This document shows, in pieces, positions 8,301 to 16,150 of a stretch of 64,000 bases of DNA; within the stretch, counting starts at the first letter, position 1, and each line of letters opens with the position of its first letter. This DNA is from Bacteroidota bacterium. Lineage in GTDB: Bacteria > Bacteroidota > Bacteroidia > Chitinophagales > Chitinophagaceae. Under the pieces are notes generated by a model. That model was not told where the DNA came from, searched no databases, and was given only the letters and a program-made list of their open reading frames with translations. The stretch is from positions 1-64,000 of the forward strand of contig JAEZAM010000057.1 of NCBI GenBank assembly GCA_023430465.1. The letters run 5' to 3'. The position numbers were made by a program, and so were the translations under genes.

Positions 8301-8429
8301 ACAGAATTGAATGCTCTTTTACCGAAAATGAGTCCTTTGAATCCCCAATATTTGGCTAAAAAGCAGAGTGTATTTCAAAAGCTGACCCAGTTTATAGAGA
8401 AATTTAAGGGTGTTGGTGGCCATTTATGA
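5322..8429 (+). CDS. hsdR: Type I restriction-modification endonuclease/translocase subunit HsdR
   Basis: 1035 residues, full length. It is the motor and nuclease subunit that translocates DNA with ATP and cuts unmodified DNA. There is an N-terminal PD-(D/E)xK nuclease domain (Asp in RYDVTILV and the ELKK at about residues 152-172). Then come SF2 helicase domains with Walker A HTTGSGKTLTS near 310, a DECHR box near 411, FTGTP motif III, and FLTGFDAP plus QAFSRTNR motifs in the second RecA domain. A C-terminal helical region binds the HsdM2S core. It starts 15 bp after the repeat array. With hsdM and hsdS intact, the system could be functional despite the dead upstream regulator. AT-rich. Confidence 0.97.
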   Translation: MSQYKTIAESNNFIVLDEFNKYNEVNEAPAVYQTEAALENEFIQDLVNQGYENPINLNTLEAMLANARVQLQSLNDVKFSDGEWARFVEEFLDKPSDNLVEKTRKIQDNYIYDFVFDDGHIKNISLVDKKNIARNKVQVIKQFEQKGTHANRYDVTILVNGLPLVQVELKKRGVAIREAFYQVHRYSKESFNSSNSLFRYIQLFVISNGTNSRYFANTVKRDKNSFDFTMNWAKADNTLIKDLKDFTATFFQKHTLLNVLLTYSVFDTSDTLLVMRPYQIAATERMLWKIKSSYEAKKWSTTDAGGYVWHTTGSGKTLTSFKAARLATQLDFIDKVFFVVDRKDLDYQTMKEYQRFSPDSVNGSDSTSGLKRNIEKEDNKIIVTTIQKLNNLMKSEGDLAIYQKQVVFIFDECHRSQFGEAQKNLNKKFKKFYQFGFTGTPIFPQNALGAETTASVFGRELHSYVITDAIRDEKVLKFKVDYNDVRPQFKSIETEIDEKKLSAAENKKALLHPERIKEVSQYILQNFRIKTHRNQGSNKGFNAMFAVSSVAAAKCFYDELKNLQKESDKPLKIATIFSFAANEEQGAIGEIVDETFEPSAMDVTAKEFLTKAINDYNALFKTSYGVDSIEFQNYYRDLAKRVKNKEVDLIIVVGMFLTGFDAPTLNTLFVDKNLRYHGLIQAFSRTNRIYDATKTFGNIVTFRDLEQATIDAITLFGDSNTKNVVLEKSYKEYLEGFTDIATGEARRGYVEVVKELNEKFPNPDEIVKEKDKKEFAKLFGEYLRVENILQNYDEFSHLKALQEIDINNPEAVEEFKKAHFLTDEDIAAMQKIELLKERTVQDYRSTYNDIRDWLRREKSGKEAEESTIDWDDVVFEVDLLKSQEINLDYILELIFENNKKTKDKATLIEEIRRVIRASVGNRAKESLVVDFINETDLDTLQDKANVIDSFFAYAQSKQKVEATELIAEENLNEEAAKRYISASLKREFASENGTELNALLPKMSPLNPQYLAKKQSVFQKLTQFIEKFKGVGGHL

Positions 8430-8852
8430 GTAAAGGCACGGTAGGTAAACCGGATAACTGCATTCTGCATTCATATAGGAGAACGATGATGTGTGAGAAT
8501 TGGCACTTCTTAGTATTGTCTGACGACATTAAAGTTGTCTGGACAAAGAAAAGTAAAAATAGCATACTGATTCACCAACCCTACTTTGTTTAGCCAAAAG
8601 CATGGCTTTGCTAAAAAAATGCTTGTCCTACGACTCTCCTAGACCCAGAAAATTGAAATTCATTTAGTTATGGGCTCAAAACCTCTGCCTTGCGGCAGAG
8701 GGTCCAAAAAAACTTCTCCCCCTCCCTGTGTAATCCCCCTCCCCCCTGCATCATCAACCAGACTATGGGTATACTTATATCGTATTCTGAAAAGCAAGGA
8801 CATTATTGCTATTGTAACAATTGCCATTGACCATAAACCTAAACCTCTACTT
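8430..8852. other. 423-bp region downstream of hsdR
   Basis: This is the right edge of the AT-rich island. It contains one weak small open frame (8486-8593) and a perfect 8-bp hairpin CCTCTGCC-TTGC-GGCAGAGG at 8682-8701. The rest is C-rich non-coding sequence (8715-8760). No integrase or transposase remnant recognised. Confidence 0.5.
8486..8593 (+). CDS. Possible 35-residue small protein
   Basis: An open frame starting MMCENWHFLV and ending IHQPYFV, preceded at about 8 bases by AGGAGA, which would be an unusually good ribosome-binding site for this genome. No recognisable family. It follows hsdR by 56 bp and is AT-rich like the island. It may be a chance frame or the end of a lost gene. Confidence 0.25.
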   Translation: MMCENWHFLVLSDDIKVVWTKKSKNSILIHQPYFV

Positions 8853-9545
8853 ATGCGAACATGTTTCATCCTCTTATGCTGTTTCCTTTTCAGCAAACCT
8901 CACGCACAAACCGTTCATGCTGTTTACCAGGTCAGACAAAAAATGGCCAGTACTGCAGCAGGAGTGATCGATCCGTCAGTGTATCTTACCCACGCAGGTC
9001 ACCTGTACAGATCTGGCGGGCAGTATATCTACTTCCAGCGGCCGCTTTACCTTACCGAGCATCCCACGGATAAGAGCGTCGTTCAACGTGATAATAACGC
9101 GACTGTCTTTCCCCTCTTCACAGACTCTTTGCAACACCTGCGTTATAACAACACCGATTCGCTGATCTCGCGAAGCAGATCTGATGTGTCGCATGGTACC
9201 AGTGAATATGTCGTCAGAAGCTTTGAAACCGGCGCGCACAAGTGGCAGGTATTTCAGGAAAAAAAGGATGTCAATGGGATGCAATGCCAGTTGGCAAAAT
9301 ATATAGACCCGAGTGGGCGCGAATTATGGGAAGCCTGGTTTACCCCTTCCGTGGAAATGCAGTTCGGACCATCATGGATTCGGGATATACCAGGACTGGT
9401 GGTTGAAGCCCACGACAAACAAAGCGGTGAGCTCTTTACATTGCAAAGCCTGGAAACAGACGTCGAAATAGCTCAAACGGTATTCTGGCCAGAGGAATTC
9501 AGCACAGCGAAATTCATTCGCATGAAGCCGCTCCTTAAAAATTGA
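8853..9545 (+). CDS. GLPGLI family secreted protein
   Basis: 230 residues from ATG 8853, chosen because it begins a signal peptide (MRTCFILLCCFLFSKPHAQ). The family-naming motif appears as RDIPGLVVEA near residue 179, preceded by a W-A/E-x-W-F-T-P element (LWEAWFTPSVEMQFGP) also typical of the family. Such proteins are widespread in Bacteroidota as exported proteins of unknown function, often next to TonB-linked genes. Here the gene stands alone between the restriction island and another secreted protein. No lipobox; the product is probably periplasmic or secreted. Confidence 0.85.
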   Translation: MRTCFILLCCFLFSKPHAQTVHAVYQVRQKMASTAAGVIDPSVYLTHAGHLYRSGGQYIYFQRPLYLTEHPTDKSVVQRDNNATVFPLFTDSLQHLRYNNTDSLISRSRSDVSHGTSEYVVRSFETGAHKWQVFQEKKDVNGMQCQLAKYIDPSGRELWEAWFTPSVEMQFGPSWIRDIPGLVVEAHDKQSGELFTLQSLETDVEIAQTVFWPEEFSTAKFIRMKPLLKN

Positions 9546-9708
9546 GTGCCTGGCTGATCCAAATGTCTGCCAGAAAAGTAACCCGGCACCACAAATGCAT
9601 CTGCCACAGCGGTGCCGGTTTATTTCATTTTGCCGTGTGAACTGACAACGCAGCTTTCGATCCGTACAGGAAATACTACCCATCAAAATATTCCCTATTT
9701 TACCCCCA

Positions 9709-10434
9709 ATGAAACTATTCCCCCTGCTCCTCGCCTCCTTGATCTGCTTCACCGCTGCCGGTCAAAGATCCTATACCATCGACGTCAACACCGCTGCTGA
9801 ATTCCGGCTCGTTGAACAACGCGCCAAGCCCCTGCCTGCCGGTGCGGGGGCTGACTCATCACTGGCCGGCTCTGCCTTCCTGACGCGGCTCGTCATCGAT
9901 ACACTCAACAAGTCCGAACTGCGGCAACACGATGAAGACCTGCGCGTCGAGATCCTGGATGACAATGGCAACGTTTCTGAGATCCGCCACGTGCGGCCGG
10001 TCAACGAGGGCACGGATTTTATCAGCAGCAACAACCCACTGCCGTTAAATTGCTCCTGCCGCTTTAATAAAGACACCCTTACCATTTCCCTCAACACCCC
10101 GCCGGATGGATCATCCAGGCTCGAACTCGTGGTTACCGGTAAAAACAGTTTCGCACGATACACCGATCAGGATTGGGGCACTAAATACCTTGCGCAGCCC
10201 GGCGCAACACCAGCCGACTCCATCGCCGTTCCGGCCATCATCCGGACGCTGCGACTCAATCGCCGGCCAGGTGCAGGACAGGAACTTTACGCACGGCTAT
10301 CGATTATCACGAAACCATTCTATGAAGTGGCGGGAGAATACTATTTCCCGAAGGGATACTTACAGAAACGCGTGCGTATGGATTTGCTTCTGAGGTGTGG
10401 CGGAGTTTCACGCGGAGGCGCAAAGGTGAACTAA
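9709..10434 (+). CDS. Secreted protein of unknown function with repeat-derived C-terminus
   Basis: 241 residues with a clear signal peptide (MKLFPLLLASLICFTAAGQ). The mature part looks beta-rich, with no transmembrane segment and one vicinal pair of cysteines (NCSCRF near residue 107). I do not recognise the family. The last ~11 residues (VSRGGAKVN and preceding) are encoded by the first copy of a 52-bp direct repeat at 10404-10455, so the original stop may have been replaced when the repeat arrived. No obvious operon partner. Confidence 0.7.
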   Translation: MKLFPLLLASLICFTAAGQRSYTIDVNTAAEFRLVEQRAKPLPAGAGADSSLAGSAFLTRLVIDTLNKSELRQHDEDLRVEILDDNGNVSEIRHVRPVNEGTDFISSNNPLPLNCSCRFNKDTLTISLNTPPDGSSRLELVVTGKNSFARYTDQDWGTKYLAQPGATPADSIAVPAIIRTLRLNRRPGAGQELYARLSIITKPFYEVAGEYYFPKGYLQKRVRMDLLLRCGGVSRGGAKVN

Positions 10435-10527
10435 GTTAGTATGGCGTGAGAAAAGAGGTTAAGGCTGAGTGGCATAGTTTCACGCGGAGGCGCAAAGGTG
10501 AACTAAGTTAGTATGGCGTGAGAAAAG
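10404..10527. repeat. 52-bp perfect direct repeat pair (CACGCGGAGGCGCAAAGG family)
   Basis: Identical 52-bp copies at 10404-10455 and 10476-10527, 72 bp apart start to start, containing CACGCGGAGGCGCAAAGG. A partial inverted relative (GCGTATTTGCGTGAAATAGT) follows at about 10584-10606 next to the end of clpS. The core resembles dispersed repeats that recur in this window around TTTGCGTGAAAC. Confidence 0.85.
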
Positions 10528-10604
10528 TTGTTTAGGTTGGAAACCTTTGCGTTCTTGTTAAGGTATCATGTAATAGCTAGGCTTTGCGTATTTGCGTGAA
10601 ATAG

Positions 10605-10907
10605 TTATCCCACTATTTCCTCCACCGTTGCGCCGATGCCTCTTTCGGTGATCGCATCGCACATCGGCTTGAGCGTTTCATATGAACCTTTCTTCACCGC
10701 GCATTTGCCTTTATAATGGATCAGGTATGAACATTGTTCAGCCTGCTCATGTGTATGCTTGCAAACCTCCACGAGTGTCTCGATCACCCACTCGAATGTA
10801 TTCACATCATCATTCCATACAATAAGGCTGCATCCCTCATCTTCCAGGGTGAGGACATCCACTTCTTCCTTGAATTCGGTTTTGTTATTTCCCTGCATGC
10901 TGAACAT
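10605..10907 (-). CDS. clpS: ATP-dependent Clp protease adaptor ClpS
   Basis: 100 residues, usual length. ClpS binds N-terminal Leu/Phe/Trp/Tyr residues and delivers such substrates to ClpA/ClpC with ClpP. The core motifs are present: LIVWNDDVNTFEWVI (the NDD-T/N-F pocket region) and the EQCSYLIHYKGKCAVKKGSY helix and loop matching the E-A-x-x-x-H-x-x-G-x-A-x-V-x-x-G pattern. The start may be the first ATG or MQGNN three codons in. It lies 191 bp downstream of aat on the same strand; Aat makes the N-degrons ClpS reads. Confidence 0.95.
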   Translation of the reverse strand: MFSMQGNNKTEFKEEVDVLTLEDEGCSLIVWNDDVNTFEWVIETLVEVCKHTHEQAEQCSYLIHYKGKCAVKKGSYETLKPMCDAITERGIGATVEEIVG

Positions 10908-11098
10908 TCAACAACTAATTTCTGCAAAATTAATCAAAATCGGGAGGTCTGGTAACGGAAAAACACGGTGCTGCACGGGAGATTGGATTTGTTCACTATC
11001 GGATGTACGGCACGCAACGTGCGGAGATTGAGCAAAGTATGCAAAACGAGTACTCATTCCTTGTCGTCGGCCTTCCCGTCTTAGTCTTGCCTGGAACA

Positions 11099-11740
11099 CT
11101 AAATAAGTGCCTTCAACTTTTCCCGAAATTCGGCCCCGGGGATCATCACCGCTCCCATACTTTCGAGGTATTCAGTATGCACCTGGCAATCGATCAGCTC
11201 TATACTTTCGCGCTGTAGTTGATGTACATATTTGGCAAAAGCATACCGGGAGGCATTGCTCTTCCTGCTGAACATACTTTCTCCGAAAAACACTTTGCCC
11301 AGCCGTATGCCATAGAGTCCGCCGATGAGCTCACCATTTTCCCAAACCTCTCCGCTGTGTGCGTAGCCAAGTTTGTGCAGATGGATATAAGCATCGATCA
11401 TTTCCTGAGTGATCCATGTCCCATCCTGCCCACTGCGTGAAATGGTACTGCAGGCTTTGATGACCTCGGGAAATGCTGTGTTCATGGTAAATTCAAATGC
11501 ATTTCGGTTGAGCAACGGCCTGAGCGACTTACTCAACTTTAGTGAAGAAGGGAATAACACGCACCGGGGGTCCGGGCTCCACCAAAGGATATCTTCCCCT
11601 TCATACCACGGAAAGATCCCATTACGGTAAGCAAGAAGCAATCGTTCGGGTGAAAGATCACCGCCCATGGCCAGCAATCCATCAGGTTCGGCGAGATGAG
11701 CCGGCGGAAACTGATAGGTATGATCGAGAACAAATAACAA
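11099..11740 (-). CDS. aat: Leucyl/phenylalanyl-tRNA--protein transferase
   Basis: 213 residues, full length. It transfers Leu or Phe from tRNA to N-terminal Lys/Arg of proteins, creating N-degrons. Characteristic motifs: AEPDGLLAMGGDLSPERLLLAYRNGIFPWYE split across residues 17-46, WWSPDPRCVL, and GGLYGIRLGKVFFGESMFS near 140-155. The only in-frame start fitting homologue length is TTG at 11740; a -7-like GATCTTTG sits just upstream, so translation could be leaderless from TTG. clpS follows on the same strand. Confidence 0.95.
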   Translation of the reverse strand: MLFVLDHTYQFPPAHLAEPDGLLAMGGDLSPERLLLAYRNGIFPWYEGEDILWWSPDPRCVLFPSSLKLSKSLRPLLNRNAFEFTMNTAFPEVIKACSTISRSGQDGTWITQEMIDAYIHLHKLGYAHSGEVWENGELIGGLYGIRLGKVFFGESMFSRKSNASRYAFAKYVHQLQRESIELIDCQVHTEYLESMGAVMIPGAEFREKLKALI

Positions 11741-11833
11741 GTCGCGAAAATAACAAAGATCATTAAAGCTATTACTTTGTCCTTTGCTCGCGTGGCCCCA
11801 AAGGTTCGGGGTTTGCGTGAAACCGTGAAACCC

Positions 11834-12565
11834 TCAAAACCGCGTCCCCAAATAATGCGGCAGCATCTTCCGCCAGGTCTCCCAGTCATGCGGCCATTCG
11901 GGTCCCCAGATATCGAGTTCATACCAGATCCCTTTATCGTATAACTGACGGGCAAATCTGCCGCTTGCATCGGGGTCCTCATGCGCACCACTGCCCGACA
12001 GGATGTGGATGTGCTTGCTGCGGCGGATCTGCTGAAGCACATTATGATCATTCAGATTGCCCATGTAATGCGCAGGACTATTGAAATAAACATTCTCATC
12101 ATAGTGCCCCTTCGTATACTCCATCAGATTATATACACCACTCATCGCTATCACGCCATTGATGAGATCAGGCCGCTTCAGGAAGAGATTCATGGAATGC
12201 AGCGCGCCAAAGGACGCACCGCAGGTAATGATCGGTGTTTCCTGGCTGCTGGTATTGCGGATAAAAGGGATCACCTCGTTATATACATAATTGTTCCACT
12301 GCTGGTGACGGGTTGATTTATGCCAGGGATCAACGTGATTGTTCATCCAGCTTTCATTGTTGATGCTGTCGATCGAATACACTTTTACCTTGCCGCTTTC
12401 GATGAAGGGCGCCAGGGTATCCAGCAGCTGGAAACGCTCATACTCAAGGTAGTCGGCTGCAGCGGTGGGCACCAGGAGCAGGGCAAATCCATAGTCGCCA
12501 TACACGGCAATGGGCATTTCTTTTTCCAGGGAGGGGCTGTACCAACTGGTGATATTTCTCTTCAT
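11834..12565 (-). CDS. Putative esterase (alpha/beta hydrolase, esterase D-like)
   Basis: 243 residues, no signal peptide, hence cytoplasmic. The nucleophile elbow GASFGAL (Ser at about residue 118) and a C-terminal His in WPHDWETWRK match the alpha/beta-hydrolase family of putative esterases (PF00756-like). It lacks the long N-terminal export region of feruloyl esterases. The substrate cannot be told. The region around 11800-11830 after the gene contains GGTTCGGGGTTTGCGTGAAAC, one of the dispersed repeats. It is not obviously operonic with aat, which starts 93 bp downstream. Confidence 0.85.
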   Translation of the reverse strand: MKRNITSWYSPSLEKEMPIAVYGDYGFALLLVPTAAADYLEYERFQLLDTLAPFIESGKVKVYSIDSINNESWMNNHVDPWHKSTRHQQWNNYVYNEVIPFIRNTSSQETPIITCGASFGALHSMNLFLKRPDLINGVIAMSGVYNLMEYTKGHYDENVYFNSPAHYMGNLNDHNVLQQIRRSKHIHILSGSGAHEDPDASGRFARQLYDKGIWYELDIWGPEWPHDWETWRKMLPHYLGTRF

Positions 12566-12930
12566 CCGTCTAATTTAAGGCTAAACGGGATCGAAAATGC
12601 GATTTGGGAAAGCCTTGTCAGGGTAAATACTTAAATTGGTATAATTTTTTCAATGTTGCACCTTAGACGAGATAAAGGGCTTGACTATTATCAAAAAAAG
12701 CCGGAGCAGGTTTCGGATTTGCTTTCAGGTACATTTACTTTGTTTTCAGTAAAAATACCAGGCACCATTTTCCTGCCCACCGGCACGAACCTTTTGTCTC
12801 GCCCAGTAAACCAAAAACCTTTTCCATAGTTGCTGTATGGCTCCAGCTACGCAGGTGGCTCCGACTGTGCAGTTATCAGAACGGAAATTCAAATTTCGAA
12901 AGATTTTTGTACAACAACCAACCAACTCAC
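12566..12930. other. 365-bp divergent intergenic region
   Basis: It separates the esterase (minus) and the response regulator (plus). A GATTTTTG box at 12902-12909, one mismatch from TAnnTTTG, lies 22 bp before the regulator ATG and could be its -7 element. No small gene or stable RNA recognised. Confidence 0.4.
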
Positions 12931-13356
12931 ATGCAGAAACAGATCAGGATAATTGTGGTCGACGATCACAAAGCTATCCGTGACTCGTGGAATCTTTTGT
13001 TGGGCAGCGATGCCCGGTTCGATATTGTTGCCCTTTGTAAAAGTGGCGATGAAGCGATCACCAGGGCATCGGAACTAATGCCCGATGTGATGCTGATGGA
13101 CATCAACATGTCCCCCGTCAATGGCTTCGAAGCCACGGTACGCATCATGGAAGAATCGCCTTCTGTAAAGATCATCGGCGTGTCAGCCAACAATCACTCC
13201 CGCTATGCCGACCGCATGCTCGAACTGGGCGCAAAAGGATTTGTGACAAAAAGCTCCCCATTTACAGAACTCAAGACCGCAATCGTAAAAGTCCACTCCG
13301 GAGAAGACTACGTCTGCGACGAGATTCGAAATGACAGCAGTCAAAGGGAAAGATAG
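12931..13356 (+). CDS. Response regulator receiver domain, probably truncated NarL/FixJ type
   Basis: 141 residues from ATG 12931. A full receiver domain is present: acidic pair VVDDH at residues 11-12, phospho-acceptor Asp57 in MLMDINM, the GVSAN switch region and the KGFVTKSSP lysine near 108. After YVCDEIRN, where NarL-type proteins run into the linker and HTH domain, the sequence turns into DSSQRER and stops. The stop is 7 bp before a heptad repeat tract. The protein therefore lacks a DNA-binding domain. It may act as a stand-alone receiver or be the remnant of a larger regulator. No sensor kinase nearby. Confidence 0.85.
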   Translation: MQKQIRIIVVDDHKAIRDSWNLLLGSDARFDIVALCKSGDEAITRASELMPDVMLMDINMSPVNGFEATVRIMEESPSVKIIGVSANNHSRYADRMLELGAKGFVTKSSPFTELKTAIVKVHSGEDYVCDEIRNDSSQRER

Positions 13357-13363
13357 TATTGAA

Positions 13364-13449
13364 GTGTGGAGTGCGGAGTGTGGAGTGCGGAGTGTGGAAG
13401 TGTAACTGCCTTTGGTTTTGCGTTTTGAGTTTTGGGTTTTAGATTTTGA
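13364..13449. repeat. Two heptad repeat tracts between response regulator and valS
   Basis: 13364-13398 is five alternating GTGTGGA/GTGCGGA units, the family also at position 1. 13415-13449 is five degenerate GTTTTGC/GTTTTGA/GTTTTGG units, the family also at 19587-19801. Confidence 0.8.
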
Positions 13450-13472
13450 GTTTGCCCCCGCAGGTTCGGCGT

Positions 13473-13501
13473 TTGCATGAAACCGAAATACGGTATTTTT
13501 G
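13473..13501 (+). promoter_or_regulatory. Bacteroidota-type promoter of valS
   Basis: TTG (13473-13475), 18-bp spacer, TATTTTTG (13494-13501) fits the -33 TTG / -7 TAnnTTTG consensus. The predicted start of transcription falls within a few bases of the ATG at 13509, so the mRNA would be almost leaderless. The -33 element lies in a GTTCGGCGTTTGCATGAAAC copy of the dispersed repeat. Confidence 0.6.
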
Positions 13502-13508
13502 CCGACTT

Positions 13509-16145
13509 ATGGAATTGAGTAAGAATTTTGAACATCAACCTGCTGAAGCGAAATGGTACCAGCGCTGGCTGGATAAGCAATACTTCAAAAGTGTCCCTGA
13601 CGACCGCGAGCCCTACACCGTAGTCATTCCCCCGCCGAACGTTACCGGTGTGCTCCACATGGGCCACTGCCTCAATAATACCATCCAGGATATTCTTGTC
13701 CGCCGCGCGCGGCTGCAGGGCAAGAATGCCTGCTGGGTCCCCGGCACCGACCACGCCTCCATCGCCACCGAAGCCAAAGTTGTGCAAATGCTCCGTGAGC
13801 GAGGTATCACAAAATCTTCCCTTACCCGCGATGAATTTCTCGGCTATGCCTGGGAATGGAAAGAAAAATATGGCGGGATCATCCTGCAGCAACTGAAGAA
13901 ACTTGGCTGCAGTCTCGACTGGGACCGCACCAGCTTCACCATGGATCCCGATTACTACCAATCTGTGATCTCCGTCTTCATCGACCTTTATAACAAAGGC
14001 TATATCTACCGCGGGAAACGAATGATCAACTGGGACGTTCGAGCAAAAACTGCGCTGAGCGATGAAGAGGTTATCCGCAAGGAAACAAAACAACAACTCT
14101 ATTTCCTTAAATACTTCATTGCAGGAAATGATGACGCGGTGCCCACCGACGAATTCATCACCATTGCCACCGTCCGTCCTGAAACGATCATGGGTGACAC
14201 CGCCATTTGCGTTCACCCCGATGACGAACGATACAGGCACCTGCATGGGAAATTTGCGATCGTTCCGTTGATCAATCGCCGTATTCCCATCATTACCGAC
14301 GACTATGTTACCATGGAGTTCGGGACCGGTGCTCTTAAGGTGACCCCGGCACATGATATGAACGATTACCAGCTTGGTGAAAAACACAAACTGGAAGTGA
14401 TCGATATCCTGAATGAAGACGGCACGCTTAACCAGGACGCACAGATCTTTGTTGGCGAGGACCGTTTTGCTGCAAGGAAAAGCATCGTTAAAGAACTGGA
14501 AGCAACCGGTCACCTGCTCAAACAGGAAGAATACACCAGCGAAGTTGGCTACTCAGAGCGAACCGACGCTGTTGTTGAGCCACGCCTCAGCCTGCAATGG
14601 TGGGTGGATATGAAAAAAATATCCGGACCAGCACTCACTGCTGTGACGGAAGATGAGATAAAATTTTACCCGGCAAAATTCAAGAACCTCTATCGCCATT
14701 GGATGGAGAACATCAAAGACTGGTGTATCAGCCGGCAGTTGTGGTGGGGTCATCGCATACCTGCCTGGTATGACCAGGAAGGGCGATTCGTTGTTGCTGC
14801 CACCGAAGCGGAGGCTGTCGCTGCTTTTGAAAAACAACATGGCGTTGCCAACGCAACCTTGCAGCAGGATGAAGACTGCCTCGACACCTGGTTCTCGAGC
14901 TGGCTTTGGCCGTTTGAAGTGTTCAAAGGCTACAGCAATCCCGGTAACGCAGATGTCCGGTACTACTACCCCACAAACACACTTGTTACTGCACCGGAGA
15001 TCATCTTTTTCTGGGTGGCGCGAATGATCATGGCTGGCTATGAATACCAGGGAAAGAAACCATTCAACGAGGTTTATTTTACTGGCATCGTGCGCGATAA
15101 GCAGGGCAGAAAAATGAGTAAGAGCCTTGGTAATTCGCCGGACCTGCTTGAACTTATCGATAAGTTTGGCGCTGACGCCTGCCGCTTCGGTATTTTGATC
15201 TCCTCTCCTGCAGGTAATGATCTCCTCTGGGATGAAAGCTCCAATGAACAGGGCCGGAATTTCAACAACAAGATCTGGAATGCACTGAAGCTGGTGCGTA
15301 TGTGGGAAGCAAGGCAATCAGAAAACGCCGGGCAGGCTGACGATGCTCATTTTGCGATCGACTGGTTCGAGAGCCGCCTCGGCGAAGTGCGCAGCCTCCT
15401 TGATGAACAGTTCCGTGACTTCAGGTTGAGCGAGGCTTTGAAAACCGTCTACTCACTTATCTGGGACGATTTCTGCAGTTGGTATCTGGAATGGGTGAAG
15501 CCCGGTTTTGAGCAACCGATAGCAGCATTTGTATATGAAAAGACTGTGTCGTTTTTCGAACAACTGATGCAGTTGCTTCATCCGTTCATGCCGTTCATCA
15601 CCGAAGAGATCTTTCACCAGCTCCGGAATCAAAGCTCGGACCTGACCATCAGCACATACCCGGTAAACCCGGTCGCAGATGAGCGCACCCTGAAAAAAGG
15701 TGCCTTGTTGAAAGAAGTGATCACCGGGATCCGTGATGCGCGTAACAAAGCAATGCTGAAACCTAAAGATGTGATTGGTGTAGACATACTCTCGGCCAAT
15801 GAGGATATGTATAAAGGTATCAGTGGTATCCTCGCCCGGCAGGTAAATGCGGACAGGATCGCGATGACCAAAGACACTGTAGCGAATACGATAACCGTGG
15901 TGGCAGGCAATGATAAATTTTTCATCACCACCAATACTGCCCTCGATCCGAAAGCCCAGGTGGAACAACTGGAAAAGGACCTGGCTTACTATGAGGGCTT
16001 CCTGGAGTCAGTGAATAAGAAACTCGCAAACGAACGGTTTGTACAAAACGCCAATGCAACCGTGGTGGAAAATGAACGTAAGAAAAAAGCAGATGCCGAG
16101 GCGCGGATAAAAACGATCCGGGAAAGTCTTGAGTCCATTCAATAA
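13509..16145 (+). CDS. valS: Valyl-tRNA synthetase
   Basis: 878 residues from ATG 13509. This start gives the standard N-terminus (MELSKNFEHQPAEAKWYQRW) and is preceded directly by a good promoter. It charges tRNA-Val with valine in the cytoplasm. Class I signatures: PPNVTGVLHMGH (HIGH motif near residue 50) and GRKMSKSLGN (KMSKS near 535). The editing domain lies between, the anticodon-binding domain follows, and the C-terminal coiled coil (about 810-878) is typical of ValS. Full length for the bacterial enzyme. The PAP2 gene follows 5 bp later. Confidence 0.98.
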   Translation: MELSKNFEHQPAEAKWYQRWLDKQYFKSVPDDREPYTVVIPPPNVTGVLHMGHCLNNTIQDILVRRARLQGKNACWVPGTDHASIATEAKVVQMLRERGITKSSLTRDEFLGYAWEWKEKYGGIILQQLKKLGCSLDWDRTSFTMDPDYYQSVISVFIDLYNKGYIYRGKRMINWDVRAKTALSDEEVIRKETKQQLYFLKYFIAGNDDAVPTDEFITIATVRPETIMGDTAICVHPDDERYRHLHGKFAIVPLINRRIPIITDDYVTMEFGTGALKVTPAHDMNDYQLGEKHKLEVIDILNEDGTLNQDAQIFVGEDRFAARKSIVKELEATGHLLKQEEYTSEVGYSERTDAVVEPRLSLQWWVDMKKISGPALTAVTEDEIKFYPAKFKNLYRHWMENIKDWCISRQLWWGHRIPAWYDQEGRFVVAATEAEAVAAFEKQHGVANATLQQDEDCLDTWFSSWLWPFEVFKGYSNPGNADVRYYYPTNTLVTAPEIIFFWVARMIMAGYEYQGKKPFNEVYFTGIVRDKQGRKMSKSLGNSPDLLELIDKFGADACRFGILISSPAGNDLLWDESSNEQGRNFNNKIWNALKLVRMWEARQSENAGQADDAHFAIDWFESRLGEVRSLLDEQFRDFRLSEALKTVYSLIWDDFCSWYLEWVKPGFEQPIAAFVYEKTVSFFEQLMQLLHPFMPFITEEIFHQLRNQSSDLTISTYPVNPVADERTLKKGALLKEVITGIRDARNKAMLKPKDVIGVDILSANEDMYKGISGILARQVNADRIAMTKDTVANTITVVAGNDKFFITTNTALDPKAQVEQLEKDLAYYEGFLESVNKKLANERFVQNANATVVENERKKKADAEARIKTIRESLESIQ

Positions 16146-16150
16146 TTACC

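Noticed and set aside
1137..8429. Restriction operon as an island integrated into tRNA-Val
   Set aside because: Integrases use the tRNA 3' end, which faces away (toward 1137 and lower), whereas the operon is on the 5' side; no integrase is present. xerD at 39 kb is the housekeeping enzyme.
8660..8896. 78-residue minus-strand frame upstream of the GLPGLI gene
   Set aside because: Overlaps the signal-peptide coding region of the real gene and a hairpin; low-complexity composition.
12636..12650. TATAAT box near 12640 as a promoter
   Set aside because: Bacteroidota primary sigma uses TAnnTTTG; a lone sigma70-type -10 in AT-rich intergenic DNA is expected by chance.
13341..14513. 390-residue open frame on the minus strand opposite valS
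   Set aside because: It lies entirely antisense to conserved valS sequence, including the HMGH motif, and its composition is that of a codon shadow; no family resemblance.
14553..15317. 254-residue minus-strand open frame inside valS
   Set aside because: Shadow of valS codons (complement of conserved KMSKS region).
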